The notes under the pieces were generated by a model. The model saw only the letters and a list, made by a program, of their open reading frames with translations, was not told the DNA's origin and made no database searches. DNA of 64,000 bases from Roseimicrobium sp. ORNL1. Its GTDB lineage: Bacteria > Verrucomicrobiota > Verrucomicrobiia > Verrucomicrobiales > Verrucomicrobiaceae. Shown here piece by piece: positions 34,214-41,918 of the stretch (position 1 is the stretch's first letter; every line of letters begins with the position of its first letter). Position numbers and translations under genes: made by a program. Where the stretch lies: assembly GCF_011044495.1 (NCBI RefSeq), contig NZ_CP049143.1, positions 6,014,001 to 6,078,000 on the forward strand, given 5' to 3'.

Positions 34214-35527
34214 TCACTTAATCTCCCAGCAGCCGCCTTCCGCGGTGCTGCGGGCGAAGAGGTGGTTGTAGGCCAGAACGGGATAGCTCCAGACCTTGCC
34301 GGCGAGGATGTCTTCGCGCTTCAGCTCGGTGTACTCCTTCGGGTCAGCCTTGATGAAGACCACCTCGCCCTTGTCGCTCAGGGCCACGAGATTGTCGCCA
34401 CTGAGGATGAGCTGTCCGGGGCCGAAGCCGGCTTGCTGCCAGATGTCCTTGCCGCTCTTGATATCCACACAGGCCACAGGACCGCTGCCATATTCCTTGA
34501 AGCTGAACATGCCGTACAGGTAGCCGTCCTTGACGACCGGGGTGCTCCAGTGGTTGAAGCACTGATTTTCACGACGCCAGATCTGCTCAGCCTTGAGTCC
34601 GGAGCCGCTCTTGCTGATCTTGAAGGCACCGGCACCCACGCCGTAGCCTGCGGAGCAATACACGATGTCCTCATACACCACCGGAGAAGCCGCGGTGCTC
34701 ACCTTGAAGGGAAACTCGGCGCGCCACAGGAGGGTGCCCTTGGCAGGATCCACCGCCACGAGGCCCGACTGGGTGAAGAAGATGGCCTGATGGATTCCGT
34801 GGATGTCCGCAAGAATCGGCGTGGCGTGGGTCATCTTGTCGTTCTCGCCCTTCCACACCACCTTGCCGGTGTTTTTGTCGAGGCCGAGCAGTCCTTCTCC
34901 AGGACCACCACCCGCCATCAGCAGGATATTGCCATCGATGACCGGAGAAGCGGCGTTCTGCCACTTGATCTGCACACCGGCGTTGTCCTTCATGACGTCG
35001 TGCTTCCAGACTTCCTTGCCGGTAGCGGCATCGAAGGCATAAACGCCCAGGTTTGCATCAATGGCATACACCTTGCCGTCGCTCACGGCAGGCGTGGAGC
35101 GAGGACCGTCAACACCCTTGTTGTCGGGCGTGCCGGATTCGCCACCGCCGTCATACTTGTTGATGATGGTGAGCGGAGCAGCCCAGACCTCCTTGCCGGT
35201 CTTCGCGTCAATCGCCACCAGCACTTCGGTGGGGTTGCCATCCACATCGCGCTTCACAATGGTGTACGCCTTGGCACCCGCGACCACGAAGGAGCTGAAT
35301 CCAGCTGGGGTCTCTACCTTCCAGCGCTGGTTCAGAGTGGCCTTGCTCAGGTCCTTGACGGGAAGCGCGGGCGCGGAGCCGAGGCTGTTTCCACGGAAGG
35401 CCGGAGATTCGGCAGGAGCAGGAGCGGTGGTAGGAGCCGCAAAGGCGGTGGCACCGGCGACAAGCACGGAGGCCGCGGCAGCCAGACCGCCCGACGCGAG
35501 GATGTTCAGGTTCGCAGACCGGATCAT
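34214..35527 (-). CDS. Exported PQQ-like beta-propeller repeat protein
   Basis: A 437-aa protein with a signal peptide (about 1-30, ending VAGATAFAA) and a Pro/Ala linker. It has about six to eight repeats of the PQQ/YxD type: VAIDAKTGKEVWAAPL, YAFDAATGKEVWKHDV, LGLDKNTGKVVWKGE and VDPAKGTLLWRAEF. Each repeat ends in a G-x-x-x-W blade strand, as in BamB and outer-membrane quinoprotein-like proteins. It is probably periplasmic. No PQQ-ligand or catalytic residues can be identified, so an enzymatic dehydrogenase role is not supported; a binding scaffold is more likely. It is transcribed alone and ends in an intrinsic terminator. Confidence 0.85.
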   Translation of the reverse strand: MIRSANLNILASGGLAAAASVLVAGATAFAAPTTAPAPAESPAFRGNSLGSAPALPVKDLSKATLNQRWKVETPAGFSSFVVAGAKAYTIVKRDVDGNPTEVLVAIDAKTGKEVWAAPLTIINKYDGGGESGTPDNKGVDGPRSTPAVSDGKVYAIDANLGVYAFDAATGKEVWKHDVMKDNAGVQIKWQNAASPVIDGNILLMAGGGPGEGLLGLDKNTGKVVWKGENDKMTHATPILADIHGIHQAIFFTQSGLVAVDPAKGTLLWRAEFPFKVSTAASPVVYEDIVYCSAGYGVGAGAFKISKSGSGLKAEQIWRRENQCFNHWSTPVVKDGYLYGMFSFKEYGSGPVACVDIKSGKDIWQQAGFGPGQLILSGDNLVALSDKGEVVFIKADPKEYTELKREDILAGKVWSYPVLAYNHLFARSTAEGGCWEIK

Positions 35528-35700
35528 GGTGGGATGGGATGGATGAATCGAATTTGGGTGAGCCTTTTATGAAACACGGCGTCACCTCGAACTGCAAGCA
35601 ACGGTTCGCGGGGCGGAGGTCTTTCTGCGACTCGCCTCAACGACAGATCCGCTTTTGCAACTTGTGCCCTGCCCTCGACCAGCCACCTCCGCTCACCTCA

Positions 35701-36228
35701 CTACACCAACTCGACCTTGTTTGGCGGGACTTCAATGTCCTTCGGGAGATTGGGAAACAGCTTCCAGAGAAGCTCGGGGTTTCTGCGGAGCCCAGTCCCA
35801 TCCAGAAAGAGCCATTCGTTCGTTCCCTTCTTTCTCGCAGCAATCCAAAACCCTTTGGAGTTGACTCGCCTGCCACTCATTTCCAGGACACTTTCCCTTG
35901 GCAAAAAACAAACTTCATCCTGACCACTGGAGTAGATGGCGCTGGGCTCGCCCCATACCTGGGAAATGGTAGTCACCTCATCAGCAATCGACTCAGCCGA
36001 CTGACGCGCCACCCTTTCAAATTCTTCGCGACTCACAATGTTGAAGATCGCAGGGTGTACGCTGGCGATGAGTGACTCCACCTCACCGCTGTCGAACGCA
36101 GCTTGAAGGGCCTTTGCCTTTGCCACCAATGCTTTCGTATCCACTGTCGGAGGGGGAGTAGTCTCATATGCCCTCTTGATAACGACATAGAGCATCACAA
36201 TGAACACGAGCGGAAGTACATACTTCAT
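35701..36228 (-). CDS. Hypothetical membrane-anchored protein
   Basis: Start at ATG 36228 (MKYVLPLVFIVMLYVVIKRAY), 175 aa; a longer frame upstream lacks a reasonable start context. One N-terminal helix (about 3-18) anchors a soluble domain that is probably periplasmic or cytoplasmic. The domain contains VDTKALVAKAKALQAAFDSGEVESLIASVHPAIF, split here into a helix and a turn, which resembles NTF2-like or DUF-type stress proteins with a helix-strand order. A later GKGFW-like segment (NSKGFWIAARKKGTNEWLFLDG) is beta-hairpin-like. No family is recognised. It lies 62 bp downstream of the two-repeat exported protein and may share its transcript. Confidence 0.6.
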   Translation of the reverse strand: MKYVLPLVFIVMLYVVIKRAYETTPPPTVDTKALVAKAKALQAAFDSGEVESLIASVHPAIFNIVSREEFERVARQSAESIADEVTTISQVWGEPSAIYSSGQDEVCFLPRESVLEMSGRRVNSKGFWIAARKKGTNEWLFLDGTGLRRNPELLWKLFPNLPKDIEVPPNKVELV

Positions 36229-36290
36229 CGCCGTAACCCTAGGAGAATGGGACAGAAGCCACAATCAAGAAATGATGTGACAGTCTCAGC

Positions 36291-38153
36291 CTACTTCTTC
36301 GCAGCGGCCGCGACCTTCTCTGCATTGAGCCTCTCGGTGTGCTTCTTCTTCTGCGCCTCGGTGACCTGCTTGTGCGTGTCCTCGCCAATCCAGATTTCTG
36401 TGCAGCGCGAGGGAGTGCCTGTCTGCTCACCGGAAAAATTCACCAGCAACACATCTCCCACAACAATGTCTGCTCCCTTCACTTCCTTGTCGCCTTTCCA
36501 GAAACGCGTTTGGGAATCAAGACGCAGCGTGCCGCGAGCGATGTCCGGCGGACGCTTCATGTCGCCGTTGTAGTCTTTCACCTCGGGAATCTGATAGGCC
36601 ACGCACAGGAGCTCTCCATTCTGCTTGATCTCCACGACACGCACGGTGGTCGCATTGCGAGCCAGCCGGGTGTACTCATCGGTGACAAGACTGGCCTTGG
36701 TGAAAGCGCCTTTCTCATCCTGAAACAATGAGAACCGGCAGCGGGTGCCCAGTGGAATGTCCGCGAGTGTGGCATCGGCGTTCACGTACTGCACACCTCC
36801 CTCCGGAATGATGCTGAAGTCCACGACCTCGCCGGTGCCGTCCTTGCGGAACTGCCCGGTGCTCGCTGCGGCATCTGCCTTGAGCAGTTCACCCGTGATG
36901 ACATGCTCGGAGAAAGGCGGCGGCTTCACGCCGGCCTGCAACTTGTACCAGGGCAGATCGCGATTGCTGTAGTCCGTGCGGAAGGGGAACTGCTCGGGAT
37001 ATTCCTTCGCCACATTCTCCACGAGTTCCTGATTCTGCATCCTGCCGAAGCCGTAGCCCATGAGGCTCTCGCCGTAGAACTGGTCCTGCGCTTTCCAGCC
37101 CTGAGCGAAGAGGCGCACCACGCGTCCCTTGCGGAAACCTTCCAGCATGTTCGGTACCGTCATGGTGATGCGCACACCGCTGCAGCCGTAGCCGGACTCG
37201 GGCACCTTATCCACGGCGACGATGCTTCCGTTCTCGCCATCCACGGGCGGATTCCACGTGCGCAGCTCTTCATTCGCCACGCAGAGGCGGGCGCTCTTCC
37301 CCACGACAAAATCTGCGCCGTACGTTTCCTTGAACGCTTTGGCATCGCCGCTGAAGAGCGTGACCGTCGCGCTCTTGCCTTCGGTCTTCTCGACCCAACC
37401 AGGCACACCGCGGGCTTTGATGAAATCCGTGTACTTCTTGCGCTGCGTTTCCGTGGCGAGCTTGTGAGTATCCTCCCCCACCCAGATGTCGGTGCACCAG
37501 CCGGGCTTGTCCGCGGTCTTGCCAGTGATGTTGTACAGCAGTTCATCGCCGGGCTTCAGGTCTTCCAGTTTTACCTGCTTGTCGCCCTGCCACACACGCG
37601 TGTCTTTCGTGACGAGTAGTTCCTTCTTGCCGAGGTCGTCCTGCTTCTTCTTGATGCTGTGCTTTGTGGTGAGCAGCTTGCCCTCCGCGAGTTTCGCTTC
37701 ATCCAGCTTGTAGGTGAAGCTGTGGCTCGCATCCATGGTGAACTGCTCCTGCATGGTGGCCAGCTTCGTGAAGCCGCCATCCTCATCCTGATTCATGAAG
37801 AAAAGGAAGAACGTACCCAGCGGCACCTCACGCATGTCCACCTCGGCATTCAGATAACTCACATACGCATATGGCGGCATTGTGAAGTTCACCAACTCGC
37901 CCGTCTTCGTCGTGCGGAACTGTCCTTTGCGCAGGATGAAATCCACGCTCACCAACTCACCACCGATGCGGCGGTCCGAATGATGCGGTGGAAACTCCAG
38001 GTTCTTCGGCTGGTACCAGGGGAGATCCGCATTCGCGAAGTCTGTGCGGAACGGATAGCGCTCATCCTTCTTGGCGGGGGCGTCTTCGGCAATCGCGGAG
38101 GAGACACCCAAGAGGAACAAAGACGTAAGACAGACAAGATAACGATGAGGCAT
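36291..38153 (-). CDS. Exported protein with two tandem homologous halves, function unknown
   Basis: A 620-aa protein with a signal peptide (MPHRYLVCLTSLFLLGVSSAIA, cleaved near residue 22). The mature protein is an internal duplication. The first half opens YPFRTDFANADLPWYQ (about residue 33) and the second opens FPFRTDYSNRDLPWYK (about 390). Both continue through IGGELV/ITGELL, GQFR, PLGT and end with TDIWVGEDTHK/TEIWIGEDTHK followed by a Gln/Lys-rich helix. No catalytic motif or metal site is evident. The repeat suggests a pair of beta-rich, OB-like or carbohydrate-binding modules. I do not recognise the family. Confidence 0.7.
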   Translation of the reverse strand: MPHRYLVCLTSLFLLGVSSAIAEDAPAKKDERYPFRTDFANADLPWYQPKNLEFPPHHSDRRIGGELVSVDFILRKGQFRTTKTGELVNFTMPPYAYVSYLNAEVDMREVPLGTFFLFFMNQDEDGGFTKLATMQEQFTMDASHSFTYKLDEAKLAEGKLLTTKHSIKKKQDDLGKKELLVTKDTRVWQGDKQVKLEDLKPGDELLYNITGKTADKPGWCTDIWVGEDTHKLATETQRKKYTDFIKARGVPGWVEKTEGKSATVTLFSGDAKAFKETYGADFVVGKSARLCVANEELRTWNPPVDGENGSIVAVDKVPESGYGCSGVRITMTVPNMLEGFRKGRVVRLFAQGWKAQDQFYGESLMGYGFGRMQNQELVENVAKEYPEQFPFRTDYSNRDLPWYKLQAGVKPPPFSEHVITGELLKADAAASTGQFRKDGTGEVVDFSIIPEGGVQYVNADATLADIPLGTRCRFSLFQDEKGAFTKASLVTDEYTRLARNATTVRVVEIKQNGELLCVAYQIPEVKDYNGDMKRPPDIARGTLRLDSQTRFWKGDKEVKGADIVVGDVLLVNFSGEQTGTPSRCTEIWIGEDTHKQVTEAQKKKHTERLNAEKVAAAAKK

Positions 38154-38198
38154 GGTGGCAGGAATGTAGAAATATAAATAGGCGGAGCAGTCTGGCCG

Positions 38199-39221
38199 CT
38201 AGGTTTGAAAACGTCTCACCAGACTCGCAGCGGCGGCGTGCCACTCGGACGCCCGAACCTCCCAGGCGGCATCCGAGTTGGCGAGCGCCTGAAGGGCATC
38301 CAGAGCCTGGTGCGCGGCCGGTTGCAAGGCTCTCACCGCATCGGTACGAGCGCTGCGAACCCATTGGGAAAGCGGAGCCGGAGTGGTGGTGTGGCCCCTG
38401 CCAATCGCTTCCGCGACAAACTCCAGGGCCACCATCGTACGCACGGCATCGTCACAGCACGGTCGATATGGCTTTGCCTTGGCGCCGAACCATTTCATGA
38501 CTGCCGCAGGCTGAATCATCGGCGGTGCAATCATGCGCTCGAACACGGCGGAAAGCTCCTCCGTGGCTTCCTGCTTCAAGAACTGCCTCAGAACCTGGTG
38601 GGCACTGGCACTGACTTCATTGTCCAAGTGCCAGACAGTATATTCCACGGAAGACCTTTCATCCGCCCGCTCCTCAAAACGGGAAAGGGAGCCATCTTCG
38701 TCCAACACAAAATCACCTGCCTCCAGATCATCCGCAAACGCTGTCATCCAAGCCCGATAGCTGGAGGCAACCACTCCTCGATTGGCATCATCGTGGTAAA
38801 CGGAGATGATTTGACCCACGGTTCCTTTCTCGCCCGGGTTCAGGTCAAGACACTCGTTATCTCCCGCAGCCTGGTAAGTGAGAGGTATCCAGTTCAAGTC
38901 ATACCAGGAGTCCGAAATGTCGCCATCCGAGACGCTTTTGTTCTGGTGAAAGGAGCCCCCATCGACCAGTTCCTTCCAGCACTCCCACTCCCGCACCACA
39001 CCCTCCAGACTGAGAAGGTCCCAGCCCGCCCACAGTCCGCATCCCGGACGAGCGCCGTCATGCACCAGGAATGAATCCATCACGTCCTGGGGAAACTCAC
39101 ACCCCAGACGCTTTTCGGCAGCGCGGATGTGCTCAAGCGTGGCAGGCGGGTTGAGGCCCGCGAGCACTTCGGGTGCATGCTCGGCGAGCCACTTATCAAT
39201 GCGTAGCCACAGGGCTTTCAT
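38199..39221 (-). CDS. SMI1/KNR4 (SUKH-1) family protein
   Basis: A 340-aa protein. Residues about 1-185 are a SUKH-1 domain: LEHIRAAEKRLGCEFPQDVMDSFLVHDG at the start, LLSLEGVVREWECWKEL in the middle, and LNWIPLTYQAAGDNECLDLNPGEKG then GQIISVYHDD near its end, the typical W/P/GD...L.D signature. The remaining 150 or so residues form a separate helical region. SUKH proteins are frequently immunity proteins that bind toxins of polymorphic systems, but many are orphans. No toxin gene is adjacent. It is the last gene of a closely spaced six-gene unit, 8 bp after the DUF1552 gene. A regulatory or binding role is inferred. Confidence 0.82.
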   Translation of the reverse strand: MKALWLRIDKWLAEHAPEVLAGLNPPATLEHIRAAEKRLGCEFPQDVMDSFLVHDGARPGCGLWAGWDLLSLEGVVREWECWKELVDGGSFHQNKSVSDGDISDSWYDLNWIPLTYQAAGDNECLDLNPGEKGTVGQIISVYHDDANRGVVASSYRAWMTAFADDLEAGDFVLDEDGSLSRFEERADERSSVEYTVWHLDNEVSASAHQVLRQFLKQEATEELSAVFERMIAPPMIQPAAVMKWFGAKAKPYRPCCDDAVRTMVALEFVAEAIGRGHTTTPAPLSQWVRSARTDAVRALQPAAHQALDALQALANSDAAWEVRASEWHAAAASLVRRFQT

Positions 39222-39229
39222 CCTGTCTG

Positions 39230-40633
39230 CTAAACGATCTCCGACACCGGCCCGAGGCTATCCACGAACTTCTCCGCCTGGATGTCCATCTTCTGCAGCA
39301 TGGTGAGCATCACGTTGCTGAGACGCGCATTGCCGTCCTTGGGCTTGCCGCAGAGACCGCGCCACTCGTCGTAGCTCAGCGTGTAGTCTTCCTTCATGTG
39401 AGGACGGTTGTAGTCGATATGCTGGCCGTGCTTGAGGCCGAGACCGCGACCACCGGCAAGGAGGATGGGCAGGTTGCTGTTCGCGTGGCTGTGGCCGTAG
39501 CTCATGCCGGAGCCAAACATGATCATGGTGCGATCCAGCAGCGGCTCTTCGCCATCCTTGATGGTGCTGAGCTCATCGAGGAAATGCGCGAACTGCTCCA
39601 TGATAAACGCATCGCTCTTCGCGAGACGGTCGAGCACGAGTGGGTCTCCATTGTGGTGGGAGAGATTGTGACGCGCCTGGGTGATGCCGATTTCAGGAAT
39701 GGCCAGGCCGTTGCCTTCGCTGCCATTCATGTAAGTGATCACGCGCGTCATGTCCGTGCGCATCGCGAGAACCATGAGGTCGAACATCGTGCGCCAGTAC
39801 TCGCCGGCCTGCGCCTTGGGCACGTCCTTCTGGAAGTGTTCCGTGACCTTCTTCTCCACAGTTGGCTTGGGAATATCCAGCCAGGCATCGAGACGCTCGG
39901 TGCGCTGCTCCACATCGCGCACGGAGTGGAGGTATTCATCCAGCTTGGTGCGGTCGTCCTTGCCAAGCTCCAGGCGCAGGGACTTCGCATCTTCCAGCAC
40001 GGCATCCAGCACACTGCGACGCTTGGTAAGACGGGCGCGCTGCGCGCCGATGCCACCCACTTCTTCACCGAAGAGGCGGTTGAAGATCACCTTGGGATTG
40101 TCATCCGCGGGAAGCGGCACGCCATCACGTGAGAACGCCAGCGTGCTGGTGCCGAAGGGATGTCCCGTGCCCGAGGAAATCGAAAGCTCAAGCGAGGGGA
40201 AGCGCGTCTGCTGCCCCACCACTTCCGCCATCATCTGGTCCACGGAAACAGAGTTCTCATACTTGCGCCCTCCCTGCGCATCAATCTTCGCGCCGGTGAG
40301 CCAGGTGTCCGCACACACGTGCGCTTGTCCGATGCCGTTCGGGTGGTGCAGGCCGCTGAAGACGGTGAAGTCATTGCGATGCTTCGCCAGCGGCTGGAGC
40401 GAGGGCGAGAGCTCATAGTCGCGACCAGCCTTCTTCACCTGCCATGTCATGCCATTCACGCCGTTCGGGACATACACGAACACACTGCGACGCGGCTTCG
40501 CAGCGGCAGCCGCTGCAGCGCTCACGCGGCGCGGTGCCATCGCATCCAGAAGCGGCAGCGCCATGGTGGCTCCGAGACCACGCAGGAAATGACGACGACT
40601 CAAACGCCAGCGTTGGGAAAGGATGTTGGACAT
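39230..40633 (-). CDS. DUF1552 (HXXSHH) protein with Tat signal
   Basis: Start at ATG 40633, giving 467 aa. The N-terminus has a twin-arginine signal, SRRHFLRGLGATMALPLLDA, so it is probably exported folded. The family name-giving motif H-x-x-S-H-H is present as HNLSHH (about residue 320), with PKPTVEK and DRTMIMFGSGMSYGHSHANSNLPILLAGGRG further on, as in PF07586. Family members pair with DUF1592/DUF1588 cytochrome-like proteins in Planctomycetes and Verrucomicrobiota. No biochemical activity has been assigned; histidines suggest metal binding. Here the partner gene is one gene away, separated by a zinc-ribbon protein. Confidence 0.9.
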   Translation of the reverse strand: MSNILSQRWRLSRRHFLRGLGATMALPLLDAMAPRRVSAAAAAAAKPRRSVFVYVPNGVNGMTWQVKKAGRDYELSPSLQPLAKHRNDFTVFSGLHHPNGIGQAHVCADTWLTGAKIDAQGGRKYENSVSVDQMMAEVVGQQTRFPSLELSISSGTGHPFGTSTLAFSRDGVPLPADDNPKVIFNRLFGEEVGGIGAQRARLTKRRSVLDAVLEDAKSLRLELGKDDRTKLDEYLHSVRDVEQRTERLDAWLDIPKPTVEKKVTEHFQKDVPKAQAGEYWRTMFDLMVLAMRTDMTRVITYMNGSEGNGLAIPEIGITQARHNLSHHNGDPLVLDRLAKSDAFIMEQFAHFLDELSTIKDGEEPLLDRTMIMFGSGMSYGHSHANSNLPILLAGGRGLGLKHGQHIDYNRPHMKEDYTLSYDEWRGLCGKPKDGNARLSNVMLTMLQKMDIQAEKFVDSLGPVSEIV

Positions 40634-40646
40634 CGATAAACGGGAT

Positions 40647-41915
40647 TCAGGTTTGTTGATAGGACGTGGCGGTGTTCCGACAAGGCGCGCAGAGGAATGC
40701 ATAATACGTCCCTTCGTGCTCTGGAAAATCACCCTCATTCAGTTGGGCGATAAAACTCATCGTCACCCCACAATCCAGACACTTTGGATAGTCGGTGTCC
40801 TGCACCCAACAGGGCATGCCGCCGACCTGGGAACTCTTCAACTCCATGCACCAATCTACCGCTTGGATGGCGCGGCGTGGCGTGAGGACAATGTCCACAT
40901 CTTTCCACGCAGGCGGCACCCAAGCCTCATTCGTGTCAGGGAGCCAGCCAGGGGTTGGAATCTTCGGATGCACTGTTGCGCCTCCGTGTGCATCAACTTT
41001 CGAAAAGAAGTGCCCGTAGCATGTACAACCGTGGCATGTGAGAACGGGCAAACTCGGGCCCTGAAATCCAAGGAAATCAAATCGAGCGTCACGCAGATCG
41101 AGTTCCAACATATAAGTGAGCCCTTGTCTACACCATGGACAGGCTTGAGGTGTGTTTGAAAACACCTTCACCGGCGCCGCGTTCTGCAACTCCGTGGCAG
41201 GAGATATCGCAAGACATCGATCGTGGAACAGGTTTCGCCGAGCGCCGCCGGAAGACTCCCACCCTGCCACTTCTGAATAGTCCGAAGGCGGCACTCGCAG
41301 CTCTGCACTCCATGCTGGTTTCTTACGGTCCCAGCCTTCAAACAGCGTTACGACCACCTCATCTCCGATCCAGGCAAGGGCGCTGAGTGCGTGGAACACA
41401 CTCCCTCCATCTTGCACCATCTCTTTTGTGATGGCTTCACGAATGGCGGATGACGCGGAGCGAAAGATTACGGGCGGCCAAAAGTTAGCACTCTGCACCC
41501 ACGCTTGTTGCAGGCCATCGAGACGGTAATCCGTCAGCACCGCCAAATGCTTGGCGATATCTTCAGCAAAGTCCTCTTCTCCATCGTGGAGAGCGGCGAT
41601 TGCCTCAAACGCCAATCGTTCCGCGGCTTCTTTGTCCAAAGAATTGAACAGTTCCTCCTTGGAAATCGGCGGCGGAGCGAAAGTCACAAGCTCATCGTAC
41701 TTGCGCGGCAATAGCATCAGTTTTGCGATTTCCACCGGGTCGGAGACTCCTTCGTAGGGATTCACCGTCCGATGATTCAACCTCACAAATTCCTCATGTT
41801 CCCGTCGCCTAATCGCACCAATGCAAGGCGCGCACAGTCCTCCATTGGCTGCCGCAGTGACCGGCAGGATGGTATTGCCGCACTCAGGATTGGAGCAAGG
41901 AACACGTTCAGCCAT
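40647..41915 (-). CDS. Zinc-ribbon protein with DUF1963/YwqG-like C-terminal region
   Basis: A 422-aa protein, not recognised as one known family. The N-terminus has a possible zinc ribbon, CSNPECGNT then LCAPCIGA. A second cysteine set lies at ACPWCRQG and LTCHGCTCYGH, and a third at YPKCLDCGVTMSF and LCAPCRN. The C-terminal segment VGGMPCWVQDTDYPKCLDC...FIAQLNEGDF resembles the core of DUF1963 (YwqG) proteins, which occur in toxin-immunity loci. No signal peptide. It sits between the cytochrome-type gene (3-bp gap) and the DUF1552 gene (13-bp gap), so it is co-transcribed with them. Function unknown. Confidence 0.65.
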   Translation of the reverse strand: MAERVPCSNPECGNTILPVTAAANGGLCAPCIGAIRRREHEEFVRLNHRTVNPYEGVSDPVEIAKLMLLPRKYDELVTFAPPPISKEELFNSLDKEAAERLAFEAIAALHDGEEDFAEDIAKHLAVLTDYRLDGLQQAWVQSANFWPPVIFRSASSAIREAITKEMVQDGGSVFHALSALAWIGDEVVVTLFEGWDRKKPAWSAELRVPPSDYSEVAGWESSGGARRNLFHDRCLAISPATELQNAAPVKVFSNTPQACPWCRQGLTYMLELDLRDARFDFLGFQGPSLPVLTCHGCTCYGHFFSKVDAHGGATVHPKIPTPGWLPDTNEAWVPPAWKDVDIVLTPRRAIQAVDWCMELKSSQVGGMPCWVQDTDYPKCLDCGVTMSFIAQLNEGDFPEHEGTYYAFLCAPCRNTATSYQQT

Positions 41916-41918
41916 GGA

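Noticed and set aside
34262-35572. Long plus-strand frame opposite the PQQ-propeller gene
   Set aside because: Mirror of the repeat structure in the real gene; no recognisable domain.
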